Assembly (NCBI RefSeq): GCF_004118375.1
Contig: NZ_SDHX01000001.1
Span: 2,979,693-3,043,692, forward strand
Length of the DNA stretch: 64,000 bases
From: Oleiharenicola lentus
Lineage (GTDB): Bacteria; Verrucomicrobiota; Verrucomicrobiia; Opitutales; Opitutaceae
Direction: 5' to 3'
Shown: piece after piece, positions 1 to 8,084 of the stretch
Position numbering within the stretch: the first letter of the stretch is position 1
Layout of the letters: the number at the start of each line of letters is the position of its first letter
Notes under the pieces: generated by a model
The model's input: only the letters and a program-made list of their open reading frames with translations
Database searches by the model: none
Told to the model about the DNA's origin: nothing
Position numbers and translations under genes: made by a program

Positions 1-358
1 GCACGGATTCCGTCGGCGGCACCGGCGGCACCGCCGGGATTTCCAGCTGATTGACCGCGCCGCTCTCCAACTGCGGCAGATAGGCTTCGACCGCGGCCCG
101 CACGAGCTGGCCGACGCTGGTGTGCTTGGCGCGGGCAATGCGACGGAGGTTTTGCCGGATCGCGGCGGGCAACCGCACGGAAATCAGCAACTGCGAGGGC
201 TTCAGCACGATCACGTTGGCGAAATCGTAGCGCTCCAGGGCGGTGCGGATGATCGCGCTCACGGACTTGGCCTTGCCGTCGCGGACGGGCTCGCTGATCC
301 GGTCGAGAAACTCGACCTCGAGCTGGATGGGGAACGGGCGGGAAGTTTGGTCGGCCAT
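1..358 (-). CDS. Tandem ribbon-helix-helix (RHH) DNA-binding-like protein, C-terminus beyond window
   Basis: The ATG lies two bases after the stop of the LolA-like gene, so the two are probably co-transcribed. 119 residues are visible. Two RHH-like segments can be read, roughly residues 8-46 and 55-95. Each has a short strand-like stretch (IQLEVEFLDRI; LLISVRLPAAI) followed by two helices with the S/T-x-G/A-x-L/I-I-R-x-A pattern (SVSAIIRTALE; SVGQLVRAAVE). A Pro/Val-rich tail starts near residue 105. RHH folds usually bind DNA as dimers; two in one chain may make a single-chain dimer. No toxin gene is seen beside it, so an antitoxin role is not supported. A transcriptional regulator is the inference; the target is unknown. 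Confidence 0.75.
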   Translation of the reverse strand, partial: MADQTSRPFPIQLEVEFLDRISEPVRDGKAKSVSAIIRTALERYDFANVIVLKPSQLLISVRLPAAIRQNLRRIARAKHTSVGQLVRAAVEAYLPQLESGAVNQLEIPAVPPVPPTESV

Positions 359-360
359 GG

Positions 361-1215
361 TCAGAAGCGGACGACCTTCTCGCCCGGCACCAGGGGCGCG
401 GGGGTGGTCAGGGCGGACGGGCTGAAAACCTCGGCCGCCCAGTCCAAATCGAGGGCGGCGGCACGCACCGTGAAACGGGTCTTGTCGCGGGTGCGGTGGT
501 CGCGCACGTCCACCGCCTTCACGAGCCATTGCTCGCCCACTTTCTTGAGGTCGAGCAGCGAGATCGACTTCAGCACGGTGTTGGCCCGGTCGAGCAGCTC
601 CGCCTGCACCATCGCCTGAAACTGCGTGTCAATCAGCACGCGCACGCCGGTCAGCTCCGCCACGGGCAGGGCCTGTCCGACGGGCGGACGCAGGATGAAA
701 CTGTAGGTCGGACGCCCGCGCACGCGCGCCTGGCCCTCGTAGGTGAAATCCTTCCAGTAAAGGAAGGGCATCTGGAGATCGAAAACCGTGACCCCGGTGT
801 CGGCGAGGGCCTGCCCGGGGGCGGCGGCTTCGACGACCTCACCGTTCACCGTCCACGCGGAAGGCTGCGGCCCGGCCTCGATCAGCCACGCGCCGTCACC
901 GGTCGTGATGCGGGTCAGCGGTCCGGCCGCTCCCGGCGTGCCCAGTAGGGCGCCGGTCACGGTGCGCTCCGCGCCCTTGCGCGGCATGACCCGCAGCTCA
1001 AACGACAGCCAATAGTCGCCCGCGATCTGGGCCTGCCGGAACTCCGACAGGATGCGGGCGCCCTCGGCCTGATCGGCCTTGCCGGAGGCGGCCTTGTCCT
1101 GGGGCTGGCCGAACTTGTCGGCCTGCGCCGGGGCCGAGACGGCCCAGAGCAGGCCGACGGCCAATAAAAAAGCCCGGTGGTGAACCGGGCTTGAAAGCGT
1201 CTTACTTGTTTTCAC
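361..1215 (-). CDS. LolA-like outer-membrane lipoprotein-sorting family protein
   Basis: An exported protein of about 284 residues. The N-terminus has Lys residues, then [20 protein letters not shown], which looks like a signal peptide cleaved after AQA. The rest is beta-rich and matches the layout of LolA-like proteins: early helix '[11 protein letters not shown]', then alternating strands, and a late region with '[17 protein letters not shown]'. Family members bind lipid or lipoprotein acyl chains in the periplasm. I chose the GTG at 1215 because it overlaps the end of secG and gives a complete signal peptide; no ATG is available in the right place. A TTG at 1164 would remove all the positive charge. 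A terminator-like hairpin lies inside the first 20 codons. Confidence 0.75.
   Translation of the reverse strand: MKTSKTLSSPVHHRAFLLAVGLLWAVSAPAQADKFGQPQDKAASGKADQAEGARILSEFRQAQIAGDYWLSFELRVMPRKGAERTVTGALLGTPGAAGPLTRITTGDGAWLIEAGPQPSAWTVNGEVVEAAAPGQALADTGVTVFDLQMPFLYWKDFTYEGQARVRGRPTYSFILRPPVGQALPVAELTGVRVLIDTQFQAMVQAELLDRANTVLKSISLLDLKKVGEQWLVKAVDVRDHRTRDKTRFTVRAAALDLDWAAEVFSPSALTTPAPLVPGEKVVRF
1163..1191 (-). terminator. Intrinsic terminator after secG, inside the start of the next gene
   Basis: On the minus strand a perfect 7-bp stem (AGCCCGG / CCGGGCT) with a 7-nt loop is followed at once by TTTTTTATT. It starts 11 nt after the secG stop codon, the usual place for a terminator, but also lies within the signal-peptide codons of the LolA-like gene. 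It may act as an attenuator that limits expression of the two downstream genes. Confidence 0.7.
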
Positions 1216-1576
1216 CCGGCTGAGGCGTGGCGGGCTGGCTCGTGGCAGGCAGCTCGACCGTCGGCGCGGGGGCCGGCGTGGTCGCCGGAGCGTTGACGGT
1301 GGGCAGGGCGGCGTTTTCAGCGGCCCGATTCTTGGCCTGATGCACATTGGCCAGATAAAGTCCGAAGCTCAGGACAAAGAAGATGATAGCGCCCTTGATG
1401 GTCGCGCCGCTCAGCACGTTGTTGGTCTCGGCACCGAAGGCCGACTCCGTGGCGCCGCCGGCCATGGCCGCACCGATGCCGCCGTCGGTCTTCGCGCGCT
1501 GCATGAGCACGATCATCACCAAAAAGATGGATGTGAGGACCAGGATGAGGGTAAGGACGCCGATAACGATACTCAT
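1202..1576 (-). CDS. secG: Preprotein translocase subunit SecG
   Basis: Small subunit of the SecYEG channel in the inner membrane. 124 residues: membrane segment 1 at about 3-27, then the conserved loop [20 protein letters not shown], then membrane segment 2 at about 58-78. After that comes a Pro/Ala/Thr-rich tail of about 40 residues ending PQPGENK, longer than the E. coli type but common in distant phyla. The ATG at 1576 gives a normal N-terminus. The 3' end overlaps the GTG of the LolA-like gene, so translation of the two may be coupled. No other sec gene is in the window. Confidence 0.93.
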   Translation of the reverse strand: MSIVIGVLTLILVLTSIFLVMIVLMQRAKTDGGIGAAMAGGATESAFGAETNNVLSGATIKGAIIFFVLSFGLYLANVHQAKNRAAENAALPTVNAPATTPAPAPTVELPATSQPATPQPGENK

Positions 1577-1730
1577 AAGGGAGCAGGACTTTCCGACTCA
1601 GACGGGCTTTGTCAACCAAAGTTCCGATTGGACGAGAACAGGCATCGAGGGGGAACCTGCGCACCGCCGCAGGTTATTGGCCGGCCGGTCTCCGCATCGG
1701 CCGCCAGAACGTCCGGAAACCGGGCTAGCC

Positions 1731-2903
1731 TCATTCCCGGCGCTTCGGCAGCTGGTGCCCGTGCTGCACCAAACCCTTCTTGCCGCGGTCGTTGAGCTTG
1801 TCCAAAACCGCGGCCAGTCGGCGTTTCCGTTCGTCGGTCTGGGCGAACATCTCCAGCTGGGTCCCCTGCTCCTCCACGTTGGAAAACCGGACGCTCACCA
1901 GCCGCAGCGGCCGGCGCTTGGTCCAGGCCGCCCGGAGCAACGCCCCCACCAGCGGGTAAAACGGCGCTTCCAGATCGGTCGCCTCGGTCAGGCTGCGGCC
2001 AGCCGTGCTGTTCTCCATGCCCGGGTAGCGGACCTTCACGGTCATGGTCTTCACCCGCTTCCCGTCGGCCCGGATGGCCGGCATGAGTTCGTCGATCATG
2101 CGCTTGGCGATGCGCTCAATCTCGGCGAAGTCGCCGATGTCATGCCCGAATGTCTCCTGCACCGAGTAACTCTTGGCATCCTCGTGGCTCACCTCCACCG
2201 GCCGGTCGTCTTCGCCGCGCGCCATGCGGAGCATCTCCGACCAGCCGCTGCCGAAGAGGTCCTTCAGTTCGCGCTCGGTGCGGACGAACAGGTCGCTGAC
2301 CAACCGGATGCCGGCCTTTTCCAGCCGTTCGGTGCTCTTCGTGCCCACGCCGGGGATGACGCTGATCTTGAGTGGCGCGAGGAACGCGGCCTCCTCGCCC
2401 GGCAGGATCACCGTGAAACCACGCGGCTTGCGGGCCTTGCTGGCGATGGCAGAGACGAGCTTGTTGGCCGCGATGCCAAACGAAGTCGGAATTTGCAGCT
2501 CGTCCCAGATGCGCTGCTGCAACGCCCGCACGCGATTCTCAATTTCCGCGGCCGTCTTGAACCCGCAGGGCCCGAGGTCGAGGTAACCCTCGTCAATGGA
2601 GTTGCGCTGCACGAGCGGAGTGAGCGACTCGCACAGGTCGAACATCTCGCGCGACTTTTTGCCGTAGATGCCCGAGGTGTGCGGCAGCAGTATGAGGTCG
2701 GGGCAGACCTTCAGCGCCAGCTTGGTGGGCATCGGCGTGTAAACCCCGCAGGCCCGCGCCTCGTAGCTGGCCGACGAGATGATGCCACGCTCGCGTCCGC
2801 CCACCGCGCACTTGGTGCCGCGCAGATCCGGCCGCACCGACAGCTCGCACGACACGAAAAACGCGTCGGCGTCGAGGTGGACGATCAGGGGTAGCCCGGA
2901 CAC
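1731..2903 (-). CDS. dinB: DNA polymerase IV (Y-family translesion polymerase)
   Basis: Error-prone polymerase that copies past DNA damage. 390 residues. Motif I is LDADAFFVSCE with metal ligand D11. The catalytic pair is in SIDEGYLD (D104, E105). The helix-hairpin-helix 'VIPGVGTKSTERL' is near 182-194, and the little-finger domain is at about 245-345. QLEMF at 349-353 fits the beta-clamp binding motif. Family members carry SIDEAYLD more often; the Gly here is a mild variant. No umuD or lexA neighbour is visible. The next gene downstream on this strand is secG, about 155 bp away. Confidence 0.95.
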   Translation of the reverse strand: MSGLPLIVHLDADAFFVSCELSVRPDLRGTKCAVGGRERGIISSASYEARACGVYTPMPTKLALKVCPDLILLPHTSGIYGKKSREMFDLCESLTPLVQRNSIDEGYLDLGPCGFKTAAEIENRVRALQQRIWDELQIPTSFGIAANKLVSAIASKARKPRGFTVILPGEEAAFLAPLKISVIPGVGTKSTERLEKAGIRLVSDLFVRTERELKDLFGSGWSEMLRMARGEDDRPVEVSHEDAKSYSVQETFGHDIGDFAEIERIAKRMIDELMPAIRADGKRVKTMTVKVRYPGMENSTAGRSLTEATDLEAPFYPLVGALLRAAWTKRRPLRLVSVRFSNVEEQGTQLEMFAQTDERKRRLAAVLDKLNDRGKKGLVQHGHQLPKRRE

Positions 2904-2952
2904 GTGGAAAGCAGGTTCAAGAGCGCAGCGGGCTGGTTGACCGCGGAGAAGA

Positions 2953-4779
2953 TCAGCCCGCCACCGGCGCGGCCGCCTTCTGCGCTGCCACCCACTCCCG
3001 GATGTGCGTCTCCAGCACGGTGAGCGGGACGGCGCCGTTGCGGAGGACTTCGTCGTGGAAAAGGCGGATGTCGAACTTCGCCCCGAGTTCCTTCTCGGCG
3101 TGGGCGCGCAGTTCCTTGATCTTCAGTTCACCGAGCTTGTAGGCGAGTGCCTGGCCGGGCCACACGATGTAGCGGTCAATCTCGACCACGATGTCGTGCT
3201 CGGACTTGCCGGCGTTGTCCTTGAAGTAATCGATGGCCTGCTGGCGCGACCAGCCGAGCGCGTGCATGCCGGTGTCCACCACCAGGCGGACGGCGCGCCA
3301 CATCTCGTAGGTGAGCTGGCCGAACTTCGCATACGGGTCGGTGTAGAAGCCCATCTCCTCGCCGAGGCTCTCGGAATAGAGCCCCCACCCTTCGACGAAG
3401 GCCGTGTAGCCGCCGTGGCGGCGGAACTCCGGCAGCGCGTCCATCTCCTGCGCAAGGGCGATCTGGTGGTGGTGCCCCGGCACGGCCTCGTGCAGGGTGA
3501 GTGCCTCCATCTCCCACTTCGGCCGCGTGTGCAGCGCATAGGTGTTGGCAAAGAAATAGCCGGGCCGGCCGGTCTCGGGCGCGCCGGGGTAGTAGTAGGC
3601 CGTGGTCTGGGACTTCTCGGCGTAGGCCGGCACGGGCAGGATGCCATAGGGCGTGCGCGGCAGCGTCTTGAAGAGCTTGATCATCTGCGGGTCGGCGCGC
3701 TTGGCGATGTCGCGGTAGGCGCGGAGCAGGTCCTCCTTGTCGGTGAAATAGAACTGCGGGTCGGTGCGCAGGAACACAAAGAACTCCGGCAACGTGCCCT
3801 TGAACCCGACCTGAGTCTTCACGCGCTCCATCTCGGCGCGGATACGTTTCACCTCGGCCAGCCCAATGTCGTGGATCTGCTGCGCGGTGAGATCGGTGGA
3901 AGTGTAGGTTTTGATGCGCAGCGCATACCAGGCCCGGCCATCCGGCAGGTCGGTGGCGGCAATGGTCTGGCGGGCCCCGGGAATATATTTTTCGCGGACG
4001 AACTTCTCCAGGCGCTGGAACGCCGGACGCACTTCGATCGTGTAAGTCTTGGCCGCGGCAGCGCGCAGCTCCAAGCCCCGCTCACCCGACACGGCGGGCG
4101 GCAGGTCCACAAACGTGGCGAGCAGAGGGCTCTTGAGCGGCTCCTCGGGGATCTGGTTGAGAATCTGGGTGGGCACCTCGCGGAGCGTGATCTGCGGCGG
4201 GGTGATGCCCTTGGCGAGGCCCTCCTCCAGGAGTGAAATCACGTTATCCACGACCTGCGGCAGGGCCTGGAGCCGGGCCAGCTGGTTTTCGAAATGCCCG
4301 GCGTTGGCCGCCGACATTCCCCGCAGGAGCTGCGTGGCGTCCTGATGAATGCCGCCCAGCTGGTTGATCTGCTCGAGTTCGCTGGGGAAGCGGTTGCCCT
4401 CGACACTCTCCTCGGCCTGGCGCTTGAAGATGTCGTAGCTCACCCGGTCCACCGGCCCGAGCTGCGTGCGGTCGATGGTGGCCAGCGCCGGCAGGGCGCG
4501 GCCGGCAACTTCCCGGCGGCGGGCGATGGCCTCGCGGGACAGATCGGTCCACTCCCGCTCGTGTCCGGCGTAGCCGACCCAGGTGGCGTATTCGGGATAG
4601 ACCGCCATCGTGTAGGCCCAGTCCGCCTGGAACAACGCGTGCAGGCGCTCGGCCTCGGGGGCCTTGCCCTTGGCGTCGATCACCGCCTGGTAGCGGGCCG
4701 CGAACTCGTCGCCCCGGCCGGATACGAAAGAAACGGCCCCGACCACCAGCGCCGCGAAAAAACGAAGTTTGCCCTGCAT
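2953..4779 (-). CDS. DUF885 family putative exported metallopeptidase
   Basis: 608 residues. A signal peptide is likely (MQGKLRFFAALVVGAVSFVSG), so the protein probably acts outside the cytoplasm. The family hallmark HEAVPGH is at 430-436, inside a conserved helix that continues HHQIALAQE. The second conserved block FVEGWGLYSE is at 461-470. The two His and the Glu of these blocks are expected to bind zinc as in M1/M32-like peptidases, but substrates of DUF885 proteins are mostly unknown. The ATG at 4779 was chosen for the signal peptide; an upstream extension on this strand would cross the divergent folA gene. Only 43 bp separate the two start codons, so the promoters must lie there or within the genes. 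Confidence 0.85.
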   Translation of the reverse strand: MQGKLRFFAALVVGAVSFVSGRGDEFAARYQAVIDAKGKAPEAERLHALFQADWAYTMAVYPEYATWVGYAGHEREWTDLSREAIARRREVAGRALPALATIDRTQLGPVDRVSYDIFKRQAEESVEGNRFPSELEQINQLGGIHQDATQLLRGMSAANAGHFENQLARLQALPQVVDNVISLLEEGLAKGITPPQITLREVPTQILNQIPEEPLKSPLLATFVDLPPAVSGERGLELRAAAAKTYTIEVRPAFQRLEKFVREKYIPGARQTIAATDLPDGRAWYALRIKTYTSTDLTAQQIHDIGLAEVKRIRAEMERVKTQVGFKGTLPEFFVFLRTDPQFYFTDKEDLLRAYRDIAKRADPQMIKLFKTLPRTPYGILPVPAYAEKSQTTAYYYPGAPETGRPGYFFANTYALHTRPKWEMEALTLHEAVPGHHHQIALAQEMDALPEFRRHGGYTAFVEGWGLYSESLGEEMGFYTDPYAKFGQLTYEMWRAVRLVVDTGMHALGWSRQQAIDYFKDNAGKSEHDIVVEIDRYIVWPGQALAYKLGELKIKELRAHAEKELGAKFDIRLFHDEVLRNGAVPLTVLETHIREWVAAQKAAAPVAG

Positions 4780-4822
4780 GGCGCGGCAGCTTTGAACATC
4801 GGGCTTTCGACGCAACCCCGCA

Positions 4823-5386
4823 ATGCCCCGCCCCATCGAGCTCATCGTCGCCTGTTCGGAAAACCGCATCATCGGCCGCGCCGGCCGCCTGCCCTTCGAC
4901 ATCCCCGAGGACAAAAAGTGGTTCCACGACCAGACCGCGAACCAGACGGTGGTGCTCGGGCGGATCTGCTTTGAGACCTGGCCGCGCGTGATGCGCGACG
5001 GCCGCCATCCGGTGGTGATCAGTTCGCAGCCGGCACACATCCAGAAGATCACCGCCCAGAAGGCGGCGTCTGCCCCCGGCGCGGATTCAAACCTGCAGGC
5101 CGCCCGGGTTCCCGCCGGGGAACCGAGCATCGCGGCCAACGTGTCCGATGCGCTCGCTCTCGCGCAAAAGCTGCCCGGTCGCATCATGGTTTGCGGCGGC
5201 CAGCGCATCTACGAGGAGACCCTGCCGCTCGCCGACCGCATCCTGCTCACCCTGGTGCACGCGCAGGTGGAGGGCGACACCTGGTTTCCGGAGTGGCGGC
5301 ACATCGCCTGGCGCGAGAGTTGGAAGCGGGAAGGCGCCGACACCAATTACCGTTATACGTTCTCGATTCTGGAGCGGGTGCGGTAG
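4823..5386 (+). CDS. folA: Dihydrofolate reductase
   Basis: Reduces dihydrofolate to tetrahydrofolate with NADPH. 187 residues. Recognisable parts are IELIVACSENRIIG (strand A and Met20-loop region), LPFDIPEDKKWF (substrate-side helix, with D26 of that block as the acidic residue), TVVLGRICFETWP, and MVCGGQRIYEETLPLADRI (the GG-x-x-I/V-Y NADPH block). An Ala/Gly-rich stretch of about 25 residues near 82-105 makes it longer than typical DHFRs of about 160 residues. No thyA is adjacent. The start is the first ATG, 43 bp from the divergent DUF885 gene. Confidence 0.9.
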   Translation: MPRPIELIVACSENRIIGRAGRLPFDIPEDKKWFHDQTANQTVVLGRICFETWPRVMRDGRHPVVISSQPAHIQKITAQKAASAPGADSNLQAARVPAGEPSIAANVSDALALAQKLPGRIMVCGGQRIYEETLPLADRILLTLVHAQVEGDTWFPEWRHIAWRESWKREGADTNYRYTFSILERVR

Positions 5387-5467
5387 GATCGCCGTCTTTG
5401 CCGGGTCGCTCCTTGGCCCGAACTCGCGCGCGGGTTGCCGCAGGCGACGTCCCCGAGGCACCGAACC

Positions 5468-5490
5468 GCGGGGCTGATGGGCCCGCCTCC
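5468..5490. repeat. 23-nt dispersed repeat, copy 1
   Basis: This 23-nt segment, carrying GGGGCTGATGGGCCCGCC, matches 57179-57201 at 20 of 23 positions and the inverse of 57128-57150 less closely. It sits between folA and a small membrane-protein gene, in a gap of about 145 bp with no coding signal. Confidence 0.5.
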
Positions 5491-5532
5491 CTTCAAGCGG
5501 GGTGCGGGCACCCCACCGCCAACGAGATCACA

Positions 5533-5721
5533 TCAGTGGTCGCAGGCCGTCGTGTCGATGTGCAGCAGCGCGTAGAGCGGGCAGAACCCGACCATCGCGG
5601 TAACCGCCGGCAGCAAGCCGAGCAGGCCCCACCACGTTTCTACGTGGACTCCCCAGAGGCCGATGAGGCAGCCCCCGACAAACCGCAGGCCGACGTCGAT
5701 GGATCCGATGTTGGTTTTCAT
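5533..5721 (-). CDS. YgaP/DUF2892-like small inner-membrane protein
   Basis: 62 residues starting MKTNIGSIDVGLRFVGG, followed by two short hydrophobic segments (about 10-25 and 30-50) and the ending CPLYALLHIDTTACDH. This is the pattern of DUF2892 proteins: N-terminal 'N-G-x-D-R-x-R', two membrane helices, and a C-terminal 'CPLY-x-L-x-x-x-x-T' with conserved Cys. In YgaP such a domain follows a rhodanese domain; here it stands alone. Role unknown. The ATG at 5721 fits the family; an upstream ATG in the same frame would add an atypical polar tail. Confidence 0.8.
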   Translation of the reverse strand: MKTNIGSIDVGLRFVGGCLIGLWGVHVETWWGLLGLLPAVTAMVGFCPLYALLHIDTTACDH

Positions 5722-5835
5722 GGCGTTTCCTTTGTTGCCATGAGCATACCGCCAAAGCCGATGCGCCGCTCCGCACATTTTGGCGAAAAACGGGCGGGGG
5801 CGGACTTGGCGGAGAACGCAGCCGGTGGGCGGGAC

Positions 5836-6363
5836 TTATTTCTTCCGCGCCGCGTGGGCCTTGGCGACCTCGACGTATTTCTCGGCCCAGGCGCGCAGGC
5901 CCATGAGTTCGCTCTCCTTGAGCGAACGAACCACCTTGGCGGGCGACCCAAGGATCATCGAGCCGGCCGGGGCGACGAAGCGCTGCGTGACCAGGGCGTT
6001 GGCGCCGACGATGCAGTGGTCGCCGATCACGGCGCCGTCGAGAATCGTGGCGCCCATGCCGATGAGGCACTCGTCGCCGATGGTGCAGGCGTGGATGATC
6101 GCGCTGTGCCCGATGGTCGTGTATCGCCCCACTTTCACGCCGTAGTCGTCGGCGAGGTGCACCACCGCGAGGTCCTGGACGTTGGATCCCTCGCCGATCT
6201 CGATGGTGTTGATGTCGCCGCGAAGCACGCAGCCATACCACACGCTGCTCAGGGCGCCCAGTTTCACGTCACCCATCACGCTGGCGTTGGGGGCGACGAA
6301 GGCCGCCTGCCGGGTGTCGGGAATTTTGCCCAGGTGCCGGGCCAGCCGTTCAGTGATATCCAT
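5836..6363 (-). CDS. Gamma-class carbonic anhydrase family hexapeptide-repeat protein
   Basis: 175 residues with the left-handed beta-helix pattern of V/I/L-G-x-x-x-x repeats from about 22 to 145 (APNASVMGDVKLGALSSVWY and following). The three His that bind metal in the gamma-CA/YrdA/PaaY group are in place: H69 (VVHLAD), H86 and H91 (GHSAIIH). 'ILGSPAKVVR' and a C-terminal helix close the fold. Members are trimeric and cytoplasmic; some hydrate CO2, many have unknown activity. A tiny membrane-protein gene starts upstream on the same strand, 9 bp from this start codon. Confidence 0.88.
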   Translation of the reverse strand: MDITERLARHLGKIPDTRQAAFVAPNASVMGDVKLGALSSVWYGCVLRGDINTIEIGEGSNVQDLAVVHLADDYGVKVGRYTTIGHSAIIHACTIGDECLIGMGATILDGAVIGDHCIVGANALVTQRFVAPAGSMILGSPAKVVRSLKESELMGLRAWAEKYVEVAKAHAARKK

Positions 6364-6372
6364 GCCCGCAGC

Positions 6373-6522
6373 CTAGGGCTTGTCGGCCGGAGGGCAAACC
6401 TCGGATGCGCGCGCCGGTCGGCTGCCGGACACCCACACGATCAGACCCACCAGGCACCCGGCCGAGATGGCCGCGCCGGCAATCAGGCCGGCCAACAGGA
6501 GGATCAGGTCGAATGCGTCCAT
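6373..6522 (-). CDS. Very small membrane protein, 49 aa
   Basis: Reads MDAFDLILLLAGLIAGAAIS, then GCLVGLIVWVSGSRP and a short polar tail ending ADKP. One long or two short membrane helices fill residues 5-31, with several small residues (Gly/Ala) that would allow tight helix packing. It lies 9 bp upstream of the gamma carbonic anhydrase-like gene on the same strand, so the two are probably co-transcribed. No family is recognised. The reading frame is supported by its clean hydrophobic-then-polar pattern and its spacing; proof needs conservation. Confidence 0.5.
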   Translation of the reverse strand: MDAFDLILLLAGLIAGAAISAGCLVGLIVWVSGSRPARASEVCPPADKP

Positions 6523-6629
6523 GCGGGGTGTGCCGGATTAGACGCGACGGCCGGCGGAAAGTTTCAGCTCAAAAGAAACTCGCGCCCCGTCGGGGGCATG
6601 CTACGAATCAGCGGCACTTCGCCCCGCCC

Positions 6630-7961
6630 ATGGAGCAACTCACCCACATTTTGCGCGGCCTGTTCGGTTATGGCGCGCTCGTCGGCATCGCCGTTCTGCT
6701 CAGCTACAACCGCAAGGCCATCAACTGGCGGCTCGTTGCCGCCGGCGCGCTGCTCCAAATGGTGTTCGCCGCCGCCGTGCTCTTCGTCGGGCCGGTGCGG
6801 GACGGCGTCGAATGGGTCGGCGGCATCTTCGTGGCCCTGATGGGCTTCACCGGCGAGGGCGTGCGCTTCGTGTTCGGCTCGCTCGCCGATCAGGACAAGC
6901 ACGGCGTCGTGTTCGCCATCGGCATCCTGCCCTCGATCATCTTTTTCTCCGCGTTCACCTCGATGCTCTACTACCTGGGCGTCCTGCAGAAGATCGTCTA
7001 TGCCTACGCCTGGGTCATCTCAAAGTTCATGCCGCTCTCCGGTGCGGAGACGCTGAGCGCCTCCGCCAACATCTTTCTCGGGCAAACCGAAGCCCCGTTC
7101 CTCATCAAGCCCTACCTGCCGCAGATGACCCGCTCGGAGATCTTCACGATCATGGTCGGCGGCATGGCCACCATCGCCGGCGCCGTCATGATCGCCTACA
7201 TCAGTTTCCTCGGCGGCAGCAGCGTGGAGCAGCAGGTGTTGTTCGCCACGCACCTCATCACCGCCTCCGTCATCAACGCCCCGGCCGGGCTGATGGTGTC
7301 AAAAATCATCCTGCCCCAGACCGAGCCGATCAGCAAGGACCTCGCCGTCTCCAAGGAAAAGATCGGCTCCAACCTCGTGGACGCCGTCTGCCTCGGCACG
7401 ACCGACGGCCTGAAGCTCGCCGCCAACGTCGGCGCCATGCTCATCGCCTTCACCGCGCTCGTGGCGCTCTTCAATGCCGTCTTCGGCTGGGTCGGCGCGC
7501 CGCACACGCTCACCATCGCCGGGAACGAGATCTTCACCTACCCGGGCTTCAACGGCTGGATCGACCAGGTCACGGGCGGCGCCTTCAAGTCCTTCTCCCT
7601 CGAGTTCATCCTCGGCATCATCTATGCGCCCGTCGCCTGGCTCATCGGCATCGACAGCGGCTACCTGATGCAGTCGGGCCAGCTGCTCGGCACGCGCACG
7701 GTGCTGAACGAATTCGTCTCCTTCCTCCAGCTCGGCCAGATGAAGGCCAACGGCACCCTCACCGACCAGCGCACGATCATCATCCTGACCTACGCGATGT
7801 GCGGCTTCGCCAACATCGTGTCCATCGGCATCCAGATCGGCGGCATCGGCACGCTCGCGCCGAATCAGCGGGAGAACCTGGCCGCCCTCGGCGTGAAGGC
7901 CGTCTTCGGCGGCACCATCGCCTGCTACCTCTCCGCCTGCGTGGCCGGCATGATGATCTGA
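6630..7961 (+). CDS. NupC/CNT family concentrative nucleoside transporter
   Basis: 443 residues, inner membrane. CNT hallmarks are present in order: an N-terminal helix trio, 'FVFGSLADQDKHGVVFAIGI', GQTEAPFLIKPYL at about 151-163 (nucleoside and Na+ site), SSVEQQVLFATHLITASV, NEFVSFLQL in the C-terminal half, and 'TYAMCGFANIVSIGIQIGGI'. CNT proteins import nucleosides with Na+ or H+. The ATG at 6630 begins MEQLTHILRGLFGYGALVG, a normal CNT N-terminus. Neighbouring genes do not suggest a specific substrate. It is convergent with the AsmA-like gene, with about 120 bp between. Confidence 0.92.
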   Translation: MEQLTHILRGLFGYGALVGIAVLLSYNRKAINWRLVAAGALLQMVFAAAVLFVGPVRDGVEWVGGIFVALMGFTGEGVRFVFGSLADQDKHGVVFAIGILPSIIFFSAFTSMLYYLGVLQKIVYAYAWVISKFMPLSGAETLSASANIFLGQTEAPFLIKPYLPQMTRSEIFTIMVGGMATIAGAVMIAYISFLGGSSVEQQVLFATHLITASVINAPAGLMVSKIILPQTEPISKDLAVSKEKIGSNLVDAVCLGTTDGLKLAANVGAMLIAFTALVALFNAVFGWVGAPHTLTIAGNEIFTYPGFNGWIDQVTGGAFKSFSLEFILGIIYAPVAWLIGIDSGYLMQSGQLLGTRTVLNEFVSFLQLGQMKANGTLTDQRTIIILTYAMCGFANIVSIGIQIGGIGTLAPNQRENLAALGVKAVFGGTIACYLSACVAGMMI

Positions 7962-8084
7962 GGCACCGCGACCCAATTGGGGCCGAAAGAGCTCCGGGCC
8001 GCTATTTCTGTGCGGACATCGCGGCCGACGCGGAGCGCAGGGCCCCATTTGTCTTTCGCCCCAGGCCAGGCGCAGCGGTTCACT

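Noticed and set aside
1-358. Antitoxin of a toxin-antitoxin pair
   Set aside because: RHH antitoxins sit beside a toxin gene; the visible neighbours are secG and a LolA-like gene.
1654-1675. Inverted repeat AACCTGCG / CGCAGGTT between dinB and secG
   Set aside because: A 8-bp stem without T-run; not enough to call a terminator or operator.
1383-2894. Long open frame opposite dinB
   Set aside because: dinB has all catalytic residues on the other strand; the frame has antisense composition.
5191-6840. Open frame of 549 codons across the 5.2-6.8 kb region
   Set aside because: It crosses folA, two membrane-protein genes and the gamma carbonic anhydrase-like gene, with low-complexity content.
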